A stretch of DNA of 8,222 nt from Bacteriovoracaceae bacterium UBA2394 (lineage in GTDB: Bacteria > Bdellovibrionota > UBA2394), in NCBI GenBank assembly GCA_002343335.1, contig DDSI01000082.1, positions 6,389 to 14,610 of the forward strand, in the 5' to 3' direction. Made by a program: the position numbers and the translations under genes. The notes beneath the pieces were generated by a model. It was not told the origin of the DNA, ran no database searches, and saw only the letters and a list, made by a program, of their open reading frames with translations. Shown here piece after piece: positions 1 to 6,632 of this stretch. Within the stretch, counting starts at the first letter, position 1, and each line of letters begins with the position of its first letter.

Positions 1-24
1 CTCTACCGACTGAGCTATCTGGGC
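1..24 (-). tRNA. tRNA gene, 5' part only (probably tRNA-Phe)
   Basis: The reverse complement of the first 24 bases reads GCCCAGATAGCTCAGTCGGT followed by AGAG. This is a 7-base acceptor strand (GCCCAGA), the TA linker, and a D-arm with the conserved AGCTC...GGTAGAG pattern. From memory it differs from the 5' end of E. coli tRNA-Phe at a single position. The anticodon, the T-arm and the 3' end lie outside the window, so the amino acid is not proven; a Lys or other class I tRNA remains possible. The gene points away from the kinase gene, and the two share about 89 bases of upstream DNA. Confidence 0.85.
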
Positions 25-58
25 GTCAGAACGCTCAAATTGCGCGATGCCCCATCAT

Positions 59-85
59 TTGTCATGTGGATTTTAAGCCTATAAT
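59..85 (+). promoter_or_regulatory. Candidate sigma-70-type promoter for the kinase gene
   Basis: TTGTCA at 59-64 matches the -35 consensus at 5 of 6 positions, and TATAAT at 80-85 is a perfect -10 hexamer. The spacer is 15 bases, shorter than the preferred 16-18. Transcription would begin near 91-93, leaving a leader of about 22 bases before the ATG at 114. A purine-rich stretch (AAGGGGG, 93-99) lies within that leader but is 14 bases from the ATG, which is far for a Shine-Dalgarno site. The promoter sits downstream of the alternative GTG start at 66, which argues against that start. Confidence 0.4.
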
Positions 86-113
86 AGAGGGTAAGGGGGA
101 CAGTCGCGGGTTT

Positions 114-2654
114 ATGGAGACGTTGGGAAAACCGACGCCTTTTGGGCCATTTTTGCTACACGCACGCATCGATAGCGGCGGCATGGCAGAAGTGTATCTC
201 GCCACCTCGAAACAAAAGGAAGAGCTCAATCTTCAGTTCATCGCCATCAAAAAGCTTCTTCCCCATCTCAACTCCAATCGCCCGTTTGTAAACCTCCTCA
301 TCCATGAGGCGAAGGTGGGCGTGCTCTTGAACCATCCTTCCATTGCCACCGTGTTTGATTTAGGAAGTCATAAGTCCGAATTTTTTATCGCCATGGAATA
401 TGTACATGGCAAAAGCTTGGAGCGACTTTTACAGCGCCTTCAAGAGCGGAACGAACTTCATCAACTTCCCATCGAGGTTTCCACTCACGTGGTCATGGAG
501 CTCCTCCGAGCCCTCAACTTCGCGCATGAACTCAAAGACACGAAGATGCGCGATCTCCAAATTGTCCATCGCGACGTCACACCGGGAAATATTCTGCTCA
601 GTTATCGCGGCGATGTGAAACTCACCGATTTTGGAATCGCCACTGCTGAGCATCGGCTGCAGGCGGGCTTCACTCAGGTCGCACTTGGAAAATTGAATTA
701 CATCAGCCCCGAGCAAGCACTCAATGACACCGTCGGAAGATCGAGCGATCTTTACAGCGTGGGCGTGATTCTTTATTTGCTCTACACAGGTGCCCTGCCC
801 TACAGCGCCGATAATTCTCAGGAGCTCATCCGAAAAGTCATCGAAGGAAGGTATATTCCCCTTCGTGAGCGAAAGGCCACCGTGCATCCCGAACTAGAAG
901 CAATTGTAATGAAATGCCTTCATCGTTCTCCCAAACAAAGATTTCAGTCGGCTCCCGAACTCTTTCAAGCACTTCGACAATTCTTTCAAAGTCATCACAA
1001 CGTGGATTTCACCAGTCGAACCGTTCGCGGCTACTATCAAAAACGACTTTCTGATTTCATCAAAGCGGCTTTTTCCAAAGAGGTTACCGAGGAAGCGAAT
1101 GTCATTCAGCAGGCTTTCGGTTCGATGGAAGAAGACAATGCCGCAAGTTTTAAAAAAACTGCGCCCCAGGATCGAAAGACCATTCAGAAGCTCCGTGAAT
1201 CTCTTCAGAATAAATCACCGTCACTTGAATCTAATTATTTCGAAGATGAAGATCATACTGTCTTTCAACAAGACGTATCGGAAGAAAACACACGTCAATT
1301 TCGGTTAGATGCTGAGGAACGTGAGGAACTATTTAAGCTCGCTACGCAAGGAACCACCCTGGAAGTAACCAAAACGGAACTTGTTAGTCCCTCGGCCTTT
1401 CCAAAAGGACCCTTTTTGCAACCCTCATTTCCGCACCTCACCCTGGAACAGAAACTAAAAATTTCTTCCCTCAATCGGGAAGAAAAAGAACAACTGAAGG
1501 ACCAGCTTCCTAAAATGGAGATCAATGATATTGAGAGGCTGGACGAATTTGAAGAAATGAGCCTTACCTCTCGTGGGATCGAAGCTCCTTCCGATAGCGA
1601 AAGCTCGAGAAGAAGCGATCGCACTGAAATCATTCAAAACTACAAAGAACTTGAAAAATCTCTGCGTAAGCGCAGTAAGAAATTCAATTTCAGATGGCCG
1701 AAGATAAAGCTTCCTGCGATTAAAATACCGACATTTACAATCCCAAAAATTCCATGGCCCACTTTGAAATGGACGAAGGCCACCAAGCCTAAATCAAGGA
1801 CTAAGAAATTTAAGCTTCCCCGCTTCTATCTCCCCCGAATCACAGTGAGAAGCCTCATTCTGCCCGGAATACTGATCGGAATTACCGCCCTGAGCATCGC
1901 TGCGATCCGCTTCTACCCAACATGGTGGCCGGTTGTTAAAAAAATGATTCCCAAAGGACCACTCCTTCTCACTCCCACGCAGAATATCGAATTGGCATTC
2001 ATTTTTCCGACAGAAATGAAGTTATCTCGAGACCGAGCTGTCGATTCCTTAAAAGCGATTGAGCCAAAGGGAAATCTCTCCCAAGTGGAGGCTCTTTTTA
2101 ACTCAGAATACCGCCGATACACGAAGGATTCGGACGATGCGCTCCGACTTTTTATCCGCTCGACGGACGATCTTGTTTTTTCGCAGGCAGAACTCGACGC
2201 TCTCATTCGCTCGCCTCAAGTGTTTTTTGAAACGATGGCTTCGAAAGAAGGGGAACTAGACTCACCCATCATCTACCTCGTGCTTTTTCCAAGCGACTAC
2301 GCGGGTCCGTCCTCATTCAAGCCTCCCCAGGATTATTTTCAACCCCGTCCTCGAGCGCGGGGACTTGTGTACGGAGCCTTCACCCAAAGCAGCCGCCTGG
2401 ATCTCCTTTCAAGTCTTGCAAGGCAAATCGCCCATGTGTACGGCGGTAGAGACAAATGGCAAGCGACGACGAACTTGCCCAAATTTCCCGAAGGATTTTC
2501 CAATCCAGAGGAAAAACCCCTATATCCACAATCGAAAGCTGAGCTCATGGGGATCACGATTCCTTTCAAAGAAGGTCAACCGCGAGAAATCAACGGTCTC
2601 TATGAACTGATGATTGGAACTCAGACCGCCAAGGAACTTGGTTGGGTTAAGTGA
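114..2654 (+). CDS. Membrane-anchored Hanks-type serine/threonine protein kinase
   Basis: The gene encodes 846 residues from the ATG at 114. An in-frame GTG at 66 adds 16 residues but has no ribosome site and precedes a good -10 box. Numbering from the GTG, the kinase domain spans about 26-308. It has a relaxed glycine loop (IDSGGMAEVYLA), Lys62 in AIKK, Glu81, the HRD motif at 168-170 with Asn175, DFG at 188-190 and SPE at 214-216, so it should be active. A charged, probably disordered linker covers about 340-540. A Lys/Pro-rich pentad repeat (541-600) leads into one membrane helix (about 596-613). Some 245 residues follow, presumably outside the inner membrane, with a sequence faintly like a zinc-peptidase core lacking its ligands. 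Substrates and sensed signal are unknown. The 3' end overlaps ispG by 34 bases. The kinase call is secure; the C-terminal domain is unassigned. Confidence 0.93.
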   Translation: METLGKPTPFGPFLLHARIDSGGMAEVYLATSKQKEELNLQFIAIKKLLPHLNSNRPFVNLLIHEAKVGVLLNHPSIATVFDLGSHKSEFFIAMEYVHGKSLERLLQRLQERNELHQLPIEVSTHVVMELLRALNFAHELKDTKMRDLQIVHRDVTPGNILLSYRGDVKLTDFGIATAEHRLQAGFTQVALGKLNYISPEQALNDTVGRSSDLYSVGVILYLLYTGALPYSADNSQELIRKVIEGRYIPLRERKATVHPELEAIVMKCLHRSPKQRFQSAPELFQALRQFFQSHHNVDFTSRTVRGYYQKRLSDFIKAAFSKEVTEEANVIQQAFGSMEEDNAASFKKTAPQDRKTIQKLRESLQNKSPSLESNYFEDEDHTVFQQDVSEENTRQFRLDAEEREELFKLATQGTTLEVTKTELVSPSAFPKGPFLQPSFPHLTLEQKLKISSLNREEKEQLKDQLPKMEINDIERLDEFEEMSLTSRGIEAPSDSESSRRSDRTEIIQNYKELEKSLRKRSKKFNFRWPKIKLPAIKIPTFTIPKIPWPTLKWTKATKPKSRTKKFKLPRFYLPRITVRSLILPGILIGITALSIAAIRFYPTWWPVVKKMIPKGPLLLTPTQNIELAFIFPTEMKLSRDRAVDSLKAIEPKGNLSQVEALFNSEYRRYTKDSDDALRLFIRSTDDLVFSQAELDALIRSPQVFFETMASKEGELDSPIIYLVLFPSDYAGPSSFKPPQDYFQPRPRARGLVYGAFTQSSRLDLLSSLARQIAHVYGGRDKWQATTNLPKFPEGFSNPEEKPLYPQSKAELMGITIPFKEGQPREINGLYELMIGTQTAKELGWVK
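1686..1865 (+). repeat. In-frame pentapeptide proline repeat before the kinase membrane helix
   Basis: Residues 541-600 (numbered from the GTG at 66) fall into twelve consecutive five-residue units with little or no register slip. Examples are NFRWP, KIKLP, AIKIP, TFTIP, KIPWP, KFKLP, RFYLP and SLILP. Proline occupies position 5 in nine of the twelve units. Positions 2 and 4 are usually hydrophobic, and positions 1 and 3 are mostly Lys, Arg or Thr. Units six to eight (about 566-580) are degenerate. The codons differ between units, so this is a protein-level periodicity rather than a recent DNA duplication. It may form an extended, positively charged tether on the cytoplasmic side of the membrane. 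Confidence 0.7.
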
Positions 2655-4405
2655 GGCTCGACCCATCTTCCGTTCGATTTAATCAAATCGACTAATCGAG
2701 AGGGCGCTTCTGCCGAGGCAATATTTCTCTCCACGCATTCTTTGCCCACATACAAATTCACTTTTCCAGGTGCGCCGCCCACGTAGCCGAAGTCCGCGTC
2801 GGCCATTTCTCCAGGACCATTCACAATGCAGCCCATGATCGCGATTTTCACACCCTTCAAATGCGAAGTGACCGAGCGAATGCGTGCAGTCGTCTCTTCC
2901 AAATCAAAGAGCGTGCGGCCACAGGACGGGCAGGAAATATATTCTGTTTTACTCATCCGTCGGCGCGTTCCTTGTAAAACGCCGTAGGCGAGACGAAGTC
3001 GCTCTGCAAAAGATGCATCTCCAACTGCCAGTAATCCGGAAAGATTCATGTCGACAAATGGGGCGCCCAAATACTCACTCGCCTGCAATACACGATCGAG
3101 TTCATCGCCGCCGGAAAGATTTGCCATTACCACTGTGGAGGCAGGATCAAATTTATTTTCTCTCAAAGATTTTTCCGAAGGCGCAATCCACACTGAAACT
3201 TTCCCGTCGATCTTTTCCAGTGTCGCCGAGTGAAATGCCACGATGTCCGCTCCTTCCAAGATTCTCCGGCGCACACGTTCATCGTCAAACCAATCCCCGG
3301 CACGAGACACCGCAATCTGAAAGGGCGTTGAGCTAGAAATGGCCTTCAATTGCGTACGCAATAAATGAAACTCATCTGCCCACTCATCCACATTTTCAAA
3401 ATAAATGACGTCCGGACGAATTTCCGTCGTTCCAAAATCTTTGCGAAGCTGAGGAAGCCCCTCAAATCGATGCCATACCTTGGGAAGTTGGGGTGTTGCC
3501 GATGCGGAATTTTCATTTTGATATTGCCCGAGACTCGCGCCGCCCTTCCGAGCGCTCACATAGCGATTCGCGATCGCGCGAGCGACAGGAACTTCCTTCA
3601 CGGCGGCTTCTGTAAGAGATACGCGGATCGTATCGCCAATGCCGTCGCGAAGCAGAGTTCCAATGCCGATCGAGGATTTTAATCGTCCATCTTCTCCATC
3701 GCCGGCTTCTGTCACACCGAGATGCAGCGGGTAATCCCATCCGCGCTTCATTTGCTCTGCCACAAGTAGACGATAGGCCCTTACCATCACGCCCACATTG
3801 CTCGCCTTCATCGAGAAACAAAAATTGTGAAAATCATAAAGTCGGCAAATTTCTGCAAATTCAAACGCACTTGCCACCATGCCCTCGGGCGTATCTCCGA
3901 ATCGATTGAGAACACGGTCTGAAAGTGAACCATGATTCGTCCCGATGCGAAGCGCGCGCCCGAGATCCTTTAACTTCAAAACCAACGGCTTGAATTTATC
4001 GTGAATGCGCTCAAGTTCTTCGGAGTATTCCGCATCCGTATACTCGCGCACCTTGAACATTTTGCGATCGGCATAATTACCAGGATTGATCCGCACTTTC
4101 TCTACATGATCGGCGGCTATCATCGCCGCGGCTGGAACAAAATGAATGTCCGCCACCAAGGGAACGCTGCAGCCTTGTGCTCTCACTTGAGCGCGAATTT
4201 CCTTCAAAGCCTCAGCATCCTGAATTGTGGGAGCAGTGATGCGAACGACTTGGCAACCCACCTCGGCAAGATCCAAAACCTGCTTCACGGTCGCTGGAAT
4301 ATTCATCGTGTCCGAGGTCGTCATGGACTGCACCACGACAGGGGCATCTCCCCCAATTTTGACGTCTCCTACCTGAATTGACCGCGTTTTCCAGCCCATA
4401 ACCAT
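2621..4405 (-). CDS. ispG: 4-hydroxy-3-methylbut-2-en-1-yl diphosphate synthase, long three-domain form
   Basis: IspG (GcpE) converts 2-C-methyl-D-erythritol 2,4-cyclodiphosphate to HMBPP in the cytoplasmic MEP pathway to isoprenoids. Numbering from the upstream ATG at 4468 (615 residues), the TIM-barrel domain spans about 25-300 and carries VQSMT, VADIHF, RINPGN, LGVTEAG and IGDTIRVS. An insertion of about 200 residues (about 305-505) follows, as in plant, chlamydial and Bacteroidetes enzymes. The C-terminal iron-sulphur domain has Cys513, Cys516 (SCPSCG), Cys547 and Glu554 (GCIVNGPGE), the three-Cys-one-Glu [4Fe-4S] ligand set. The start at 4405 (ATG, with another at 4399) is preferred. It begins just before the conserved region, while the 4468 start adds an unusual hydrophobic leader and overlaps the start of the divergent gene. 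No clear Shine-Dalgarno site precedes either start. The enzyme assignment is certain; the exact start is not. Confidence 0.95.
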   Translation of the reverse strand: MVMGWKTRSIQVGDVKIGGDAPVVVQSMTTSDTMNIPATVKQVLDLAEVGCQVVRITAPTIQDAEALKEIRAQVRAQGCSVPLVADIHFVPAAAMIAADHVEKVRINPGNYADRKMFKVREYTDAEYSEELERIHDKFKPLVLKLKDLGRALRIGTNHGSLSDRVLNRFGDTPEGMVASAFEFAEICRLYDFHNFCFSMKASNVGVMVRAYRLLVAEQMKRGWDYPLHLGVTEAGDGEDGRLKSSIGIGTLLRDGIGDTIRVSLTEAAVKEVPVARAIANRYVSARKGGASLGQYQNENSASATPQLPKVWHRFEGLPQLRKDFGTTEIRPDVIYFENVDEWADEFHLLRTQLKAISSSTPFQIAVSRAGDWFDDERVRRRILEGADIVAFHSATLEKIDGKVSVWIAPSEKSLRENKFDPASTVVMANLSGGDELDRVLQASEYLGAPFVDMNLSGLLAVGDASFAERLRLAYGVLQGTRRRMSKTEYISCPSCGRTLFDLEETTARIRSVTSHLKGVKIAIMGCIVNGPGEMADADFGYVGGAPGKVNLYVGKECVERNIASAEAPSRLVDLIKSNGRWVEPHLTQPSSLAV

Positions 4406-4411
4406 AAAGGT

Positions 4412-4438
4412 TTGAGTGACATAAACAGGCCAAATAAT
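4412..4438 (+). promoter_or_regulatory. Weak candidate promoter for the cation efflux gene
   Basis: TTGAGT at 4412-4417 (4 of 6 to the -35 consensus) is followed after 15 bases by AATAAT at 4433-4438 (5 of 6 to the -10 consensus). This would start transcription near 4445, about 22 bases before the ATG at 4467. The element lies within the short interval between the divergent ispG and efflux genes. The spacer is short and the -35 is imperfect, so this is only a candidate. No metal-responsive operator palindrome was recognised. Confidence 0.25.
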
Positions 4439-4466
4439 CAAAACTAAAGACGAAATCGGCTCATTC

Positions 4467-5405
4467 ATGAAGTCACAGCGTTTTACAAAGCATCGACCCG
4501 AACCTCATGCCCATCACGAGCATCCGGACCAGCAGGAGCGGCATCTCGCCATTCGCCGCTTGAAATGGACTCTGCTCGTGGGACTTGCTCTGGTTCTATT
4601 TGAAGCGGTGGGCTCCTGGCTGTCGAACTCACTCGCTCTTCTTGCGGATGCCTTTCATGTCTCGGCGGATGTCGCTGCCGTTTCGATTACGATCGTTGCA
4701 TCCTTTCTCGCAGAACGACCTCAAACTCCAAAACGATCCTATGGATATTATCGATTGGAGGTCCTCGCCGCATTATTCAATGGTCTCCTCCTTTTTGGAA
4801 TGGTCGGATTCATTTTTCATGAAGCCTATGTTCGATTTAATTCTCCCGAGGAAATTAAATCAGATCTAATGCTAGGAGTTGCCATTGTGGGGCTGCTCGC
4901 AAATATCATTATGTTGCTCGTTCTCAAACCCAGCCATCAGCATAATCTGAACGTCCGCGGAGCTTACACACACATTGTCGGCGATACGATCTCCTCCGTT
5001 GCCGTCATTGTGGGGGCGGTAGGTATTTATTTTACTGGGCAGGGGTGGATAGATGCGGCGGCTTCACTTTTTGTCAGCGGCATTTTAATGGTTATGGCTT
5101 TCAAACTCACTTGGGACTCCATTCATGTGCTTCTGGAAGGAACGCCGAAACATATGGATCCGCTTGAAATTGAAAAGCATCTACGCACAAATTGCCCACA
5201 GATCGTCGACATCCATGACTTTCACGTTTGGGAAATTACATCCCATCTCTTTGCAATGACGGCTCATGTAGAAGCAAAGGTAAAATCTTTGGATGATACA
5301 CGGCTACTCATTGATGAAATGAATGCACTCATTCAGAAACGCTACGGTATTGGGCATACGACTTTTCAAGTCGAACCCACCCTTGAAAACGATCTCTCAA
5401 AATAA
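4467..5405 (+). CDS. Cation diffusion facilitator, zinc-type efflux protein (CzcD/ZitB-like)
   Basis: This 312-residue inner-membrane antiporter likely exports Zn2+, perhaps also Co2+ or Cd2+, in exchange for protons. It has a His-rich cytoplasmic N-terminus (residues 9-26) and six predicted membrane helices at about 34-54, 58-82, 98-120, 134-154, 165-190 and 195-215. A cytoplasmic C-terminal domain of about 95 residues carries the HDFHVWEITS motif seen in CzcD proteins. The transport site looks intact: His64 and Asp68 in helix 2, and His169 and Asp173 in helix 5. This HD-HD set is typical of zinc-selective members. RSYGYYRLEVLAALFNG is another family hallmark. Length is normal for the family. 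The gene stands alone on its strand between ispG and serA, and its stop overlaps the serA 3' end by 9 bases. No strong ribosome site precedes the ATG. Metal specificity is inferred. Confidence 0.93.
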   Translation: MKSQRFTKHRPEPHAHHEHPDQQERHLAIRRLKWTLLVGLALVLFEAVGSWLSNSLALLADAFHVSADVAAVSITIVASFLAERPQTPKRSYGYYRLEVLAALFNGLLLFGMVGFIFHEAYVRFNSPEEIKSDLMLGVAIVGLLANIIMLLVLKPSHQHNLNVRGAYTHIVGDTISSVAVIVGAVGIYFTGQGWIDAAASLFVSGILMVMAFKLTWDSIHVLLEGTPKHMDPLEIEKHLRTNCPQIVDIHDFHVWEITSHLFAMTAHVEAKVKSLDDTRLLIDEMNALIQKRYGIGHTTFQVEPTLENDLSK

Positions 5406-6623
5406 AATTCGAGTTCGAATGCTCGTGGGTAAAGACTTAATGCGCTCTTTCACTTGCTCAGAAACTCGCTGATCTAAATCCACAATCAAATAACCAATGT
5501 CCGGGTCGGTGGAAAGATATTGAGCCTGAATATTGGCGCCCAAATCAGAAATGATTCCGTTAATGTCTTTCAACACCCCCGGAACATTTTTATGAACATT
5601 TAAAATGCGATGGCTATCGCGTTGAATCGGCAAATCGACTTGAGGAAAATTGACCGAGCCAGTGGTGCTACCATTGTTGATGAATCGAATAAGGCTCGTA
5701 GCGACTTCCATTCCGATATTCACTTGCGCCTCTTCGGTAGATCCTCCGATGTGCGGAGTTAAAATCACATTCGCCTGTTCCTGAAGCTCAGATACAAAAG
5801 GATTTCCATTTCCCTCTGGTTCCTCAGGGAAGACATCAAGAGCGGCCCCGGCAAGTCGCTTTTCTTTCAAGGCCAAAGACAGCGCCTTCAAATCCACGAC
5901 CGTTCCTCGAGAGGCGTTGATGAGAAATGAGCCCGTCTTCATCGTTTTCAATTCCGCCGTGGAAATCATATTTTTCGTTTGCGGAGTTTCTGGCACATGC
6001 AATGTAATGAAGTCGGCATCTTTTAGAACATCTTCCAAGCGATTCATCTGCCGAGAATTTCCAATCGGCATCTTCGTGACGATATCGTAGTAGCAAACCC
6101 GCATTCCAAAAGCTTCCGCGAGCACACTCACTTGCGATCCAATATGGCCGTAGCCGATGATGCCCAAGGTTTTTCCTCGAACTTCGTAGCAACCCTCCGC
6201 GGACTTTTCCCAATTCCCACGGTGGAGTTTCGTATTCTTATCTCCCAGACGGCGAGCCAACATCACGATCTCGGCCAAAACCATCTCTGCGACACTTCGC
6301 GTGTTGCTGAAGGGCGCGTTGAAAACAGTGACACCTCGTCTTTTGGCGGAATTGAGATCGACTTGATTCGTTCCAATGCAAAAACATCCAACCGTAAGTA
6401 GTCGATCCGCAGACTCCAAAAACTTCTTAGTGATTTTTGTTTTGGAACGAATGCCGAGGACGTGAAAATCTTTTACTTTAGTGACGAGCTCGTCCTCCGA
6501 AAGCGCCTTGGCGGACGACTCCAAGTAAAACCCCTCCTCTTTTAGCATTTCGTGTGCCTTAGGATGGATATTCTCCGCGAGAAAAATTCGGATTTGCTGC
6601 TTAGGAAAAGACGTTCGACTCAT
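5397..6623 (-). CDS. serA: D-3-phosphoglycerate dehydrogenase with regulatory ACT domain
   Basis: SerA oxidises 3-phosphoglycerate to 3-phosphohydroxypyruvate with NAD+, the first step of serine biosynthesis. At 408 residues it aligns almost end to end with the 410-residue E. coli enzyme. Visible features are GCFCIGTNQVDL and NAPFSNTRSVAE in the substrate domain, the Rossmann motif GYGHIG (157-162), and Asp180 at the end of the second nucleotide-binding strand. The catalytic Arg239, Glu268 and His291 are present. The C-terminal ACT domain (about 338-408) keeps His344, Asn346 and Asn364, which correspond to the serine-binding residues of E. coli SerA, so feedback inhibition by serine is expected. 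The gene is last in a leftward operon, 9 bases after the HAD phosphatase stop, with only a weak GAGAG ribosome site. Confidence 0.96.
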   Translation of the reverse strand: MSRTSFPKQQIRIFLAENIHPKAHEMLKEEGFYLESSAKALSEDELVTKVKDFHVLGIRSKTKITKKFLESADRLLTVGCFCIGTNQVDLNSAKRRGVTVFNAPFSNTRSVAEMVLAEIVMLARRLGDKNTKLHRGNWEKSAEGCYEVRGKTLGIIGYGHIGSQVSVLAEAFGMRVCYYDIVTKMPIGNSRQMNRLEDVLKDADFITLHVPETPQTKNMISTAELKTMKTGSFLINASRGTVVDLKALSLALKEKRLAGAALDVFPEEPEGNGNPFVSELQEQANVILTPHIGGSTEEAQVNIGMEVATSLIRFINNGSTTGSVNFPQVDLPIQRDSHRILNVHKNVPGVLKDINGIISDLGANIQAQYLSTDPDIGYLIVDLDQRVSEQVKERIKSLPTSIRTRILF

Positions 6624-6632
6624 TCGTTCACA

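Noticed and set aside
25..113. Promoter for the divergent tRNA gene on the minus strand.
   Set aside because: ATGACA resembles a -35 box but no acceptable -10 lies at the right spacing, so it is not annotated.
429..887. 152-codon open frame on the minus strand inside the kinase gene.
   Set aside because: It is antisense to the conserved kinase domain, shows no recognisable motif, and is best explained as a codon-composition shadow.
2674..2691. Inverted repeat TCGATTT-AATC-AAATCGA near the kinase 3' end, considered as a terminator.
   Set aside because: The stem is only 7 AT-rich base pairs, no U-tract follows on either strand, and it lies within ispG coding sequence.
4406..4468. IspG starting at the ATG at 4468, with a 21-residue hydrophobic leader that could be read as a signal or anchor.
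   Set aside because: IspG is a cytoplasmic enzyme, the leader has no family counterpart, and it would overlap the start codon of the divergent gene. The ATG at 4405 or 4399 is preferred.
5407..5420. Perfect 6-base inverted repeat ATTCGA-GT-TCGAAT at the junction of the efflux and serA genes.
   Set aside because: It encodes the Ile-Arg-Thr-Arg-Ile codons of the SerA C-terminus, which explain the symmetry. The 2-base loop is too small for a stable hairpin with the full stem.
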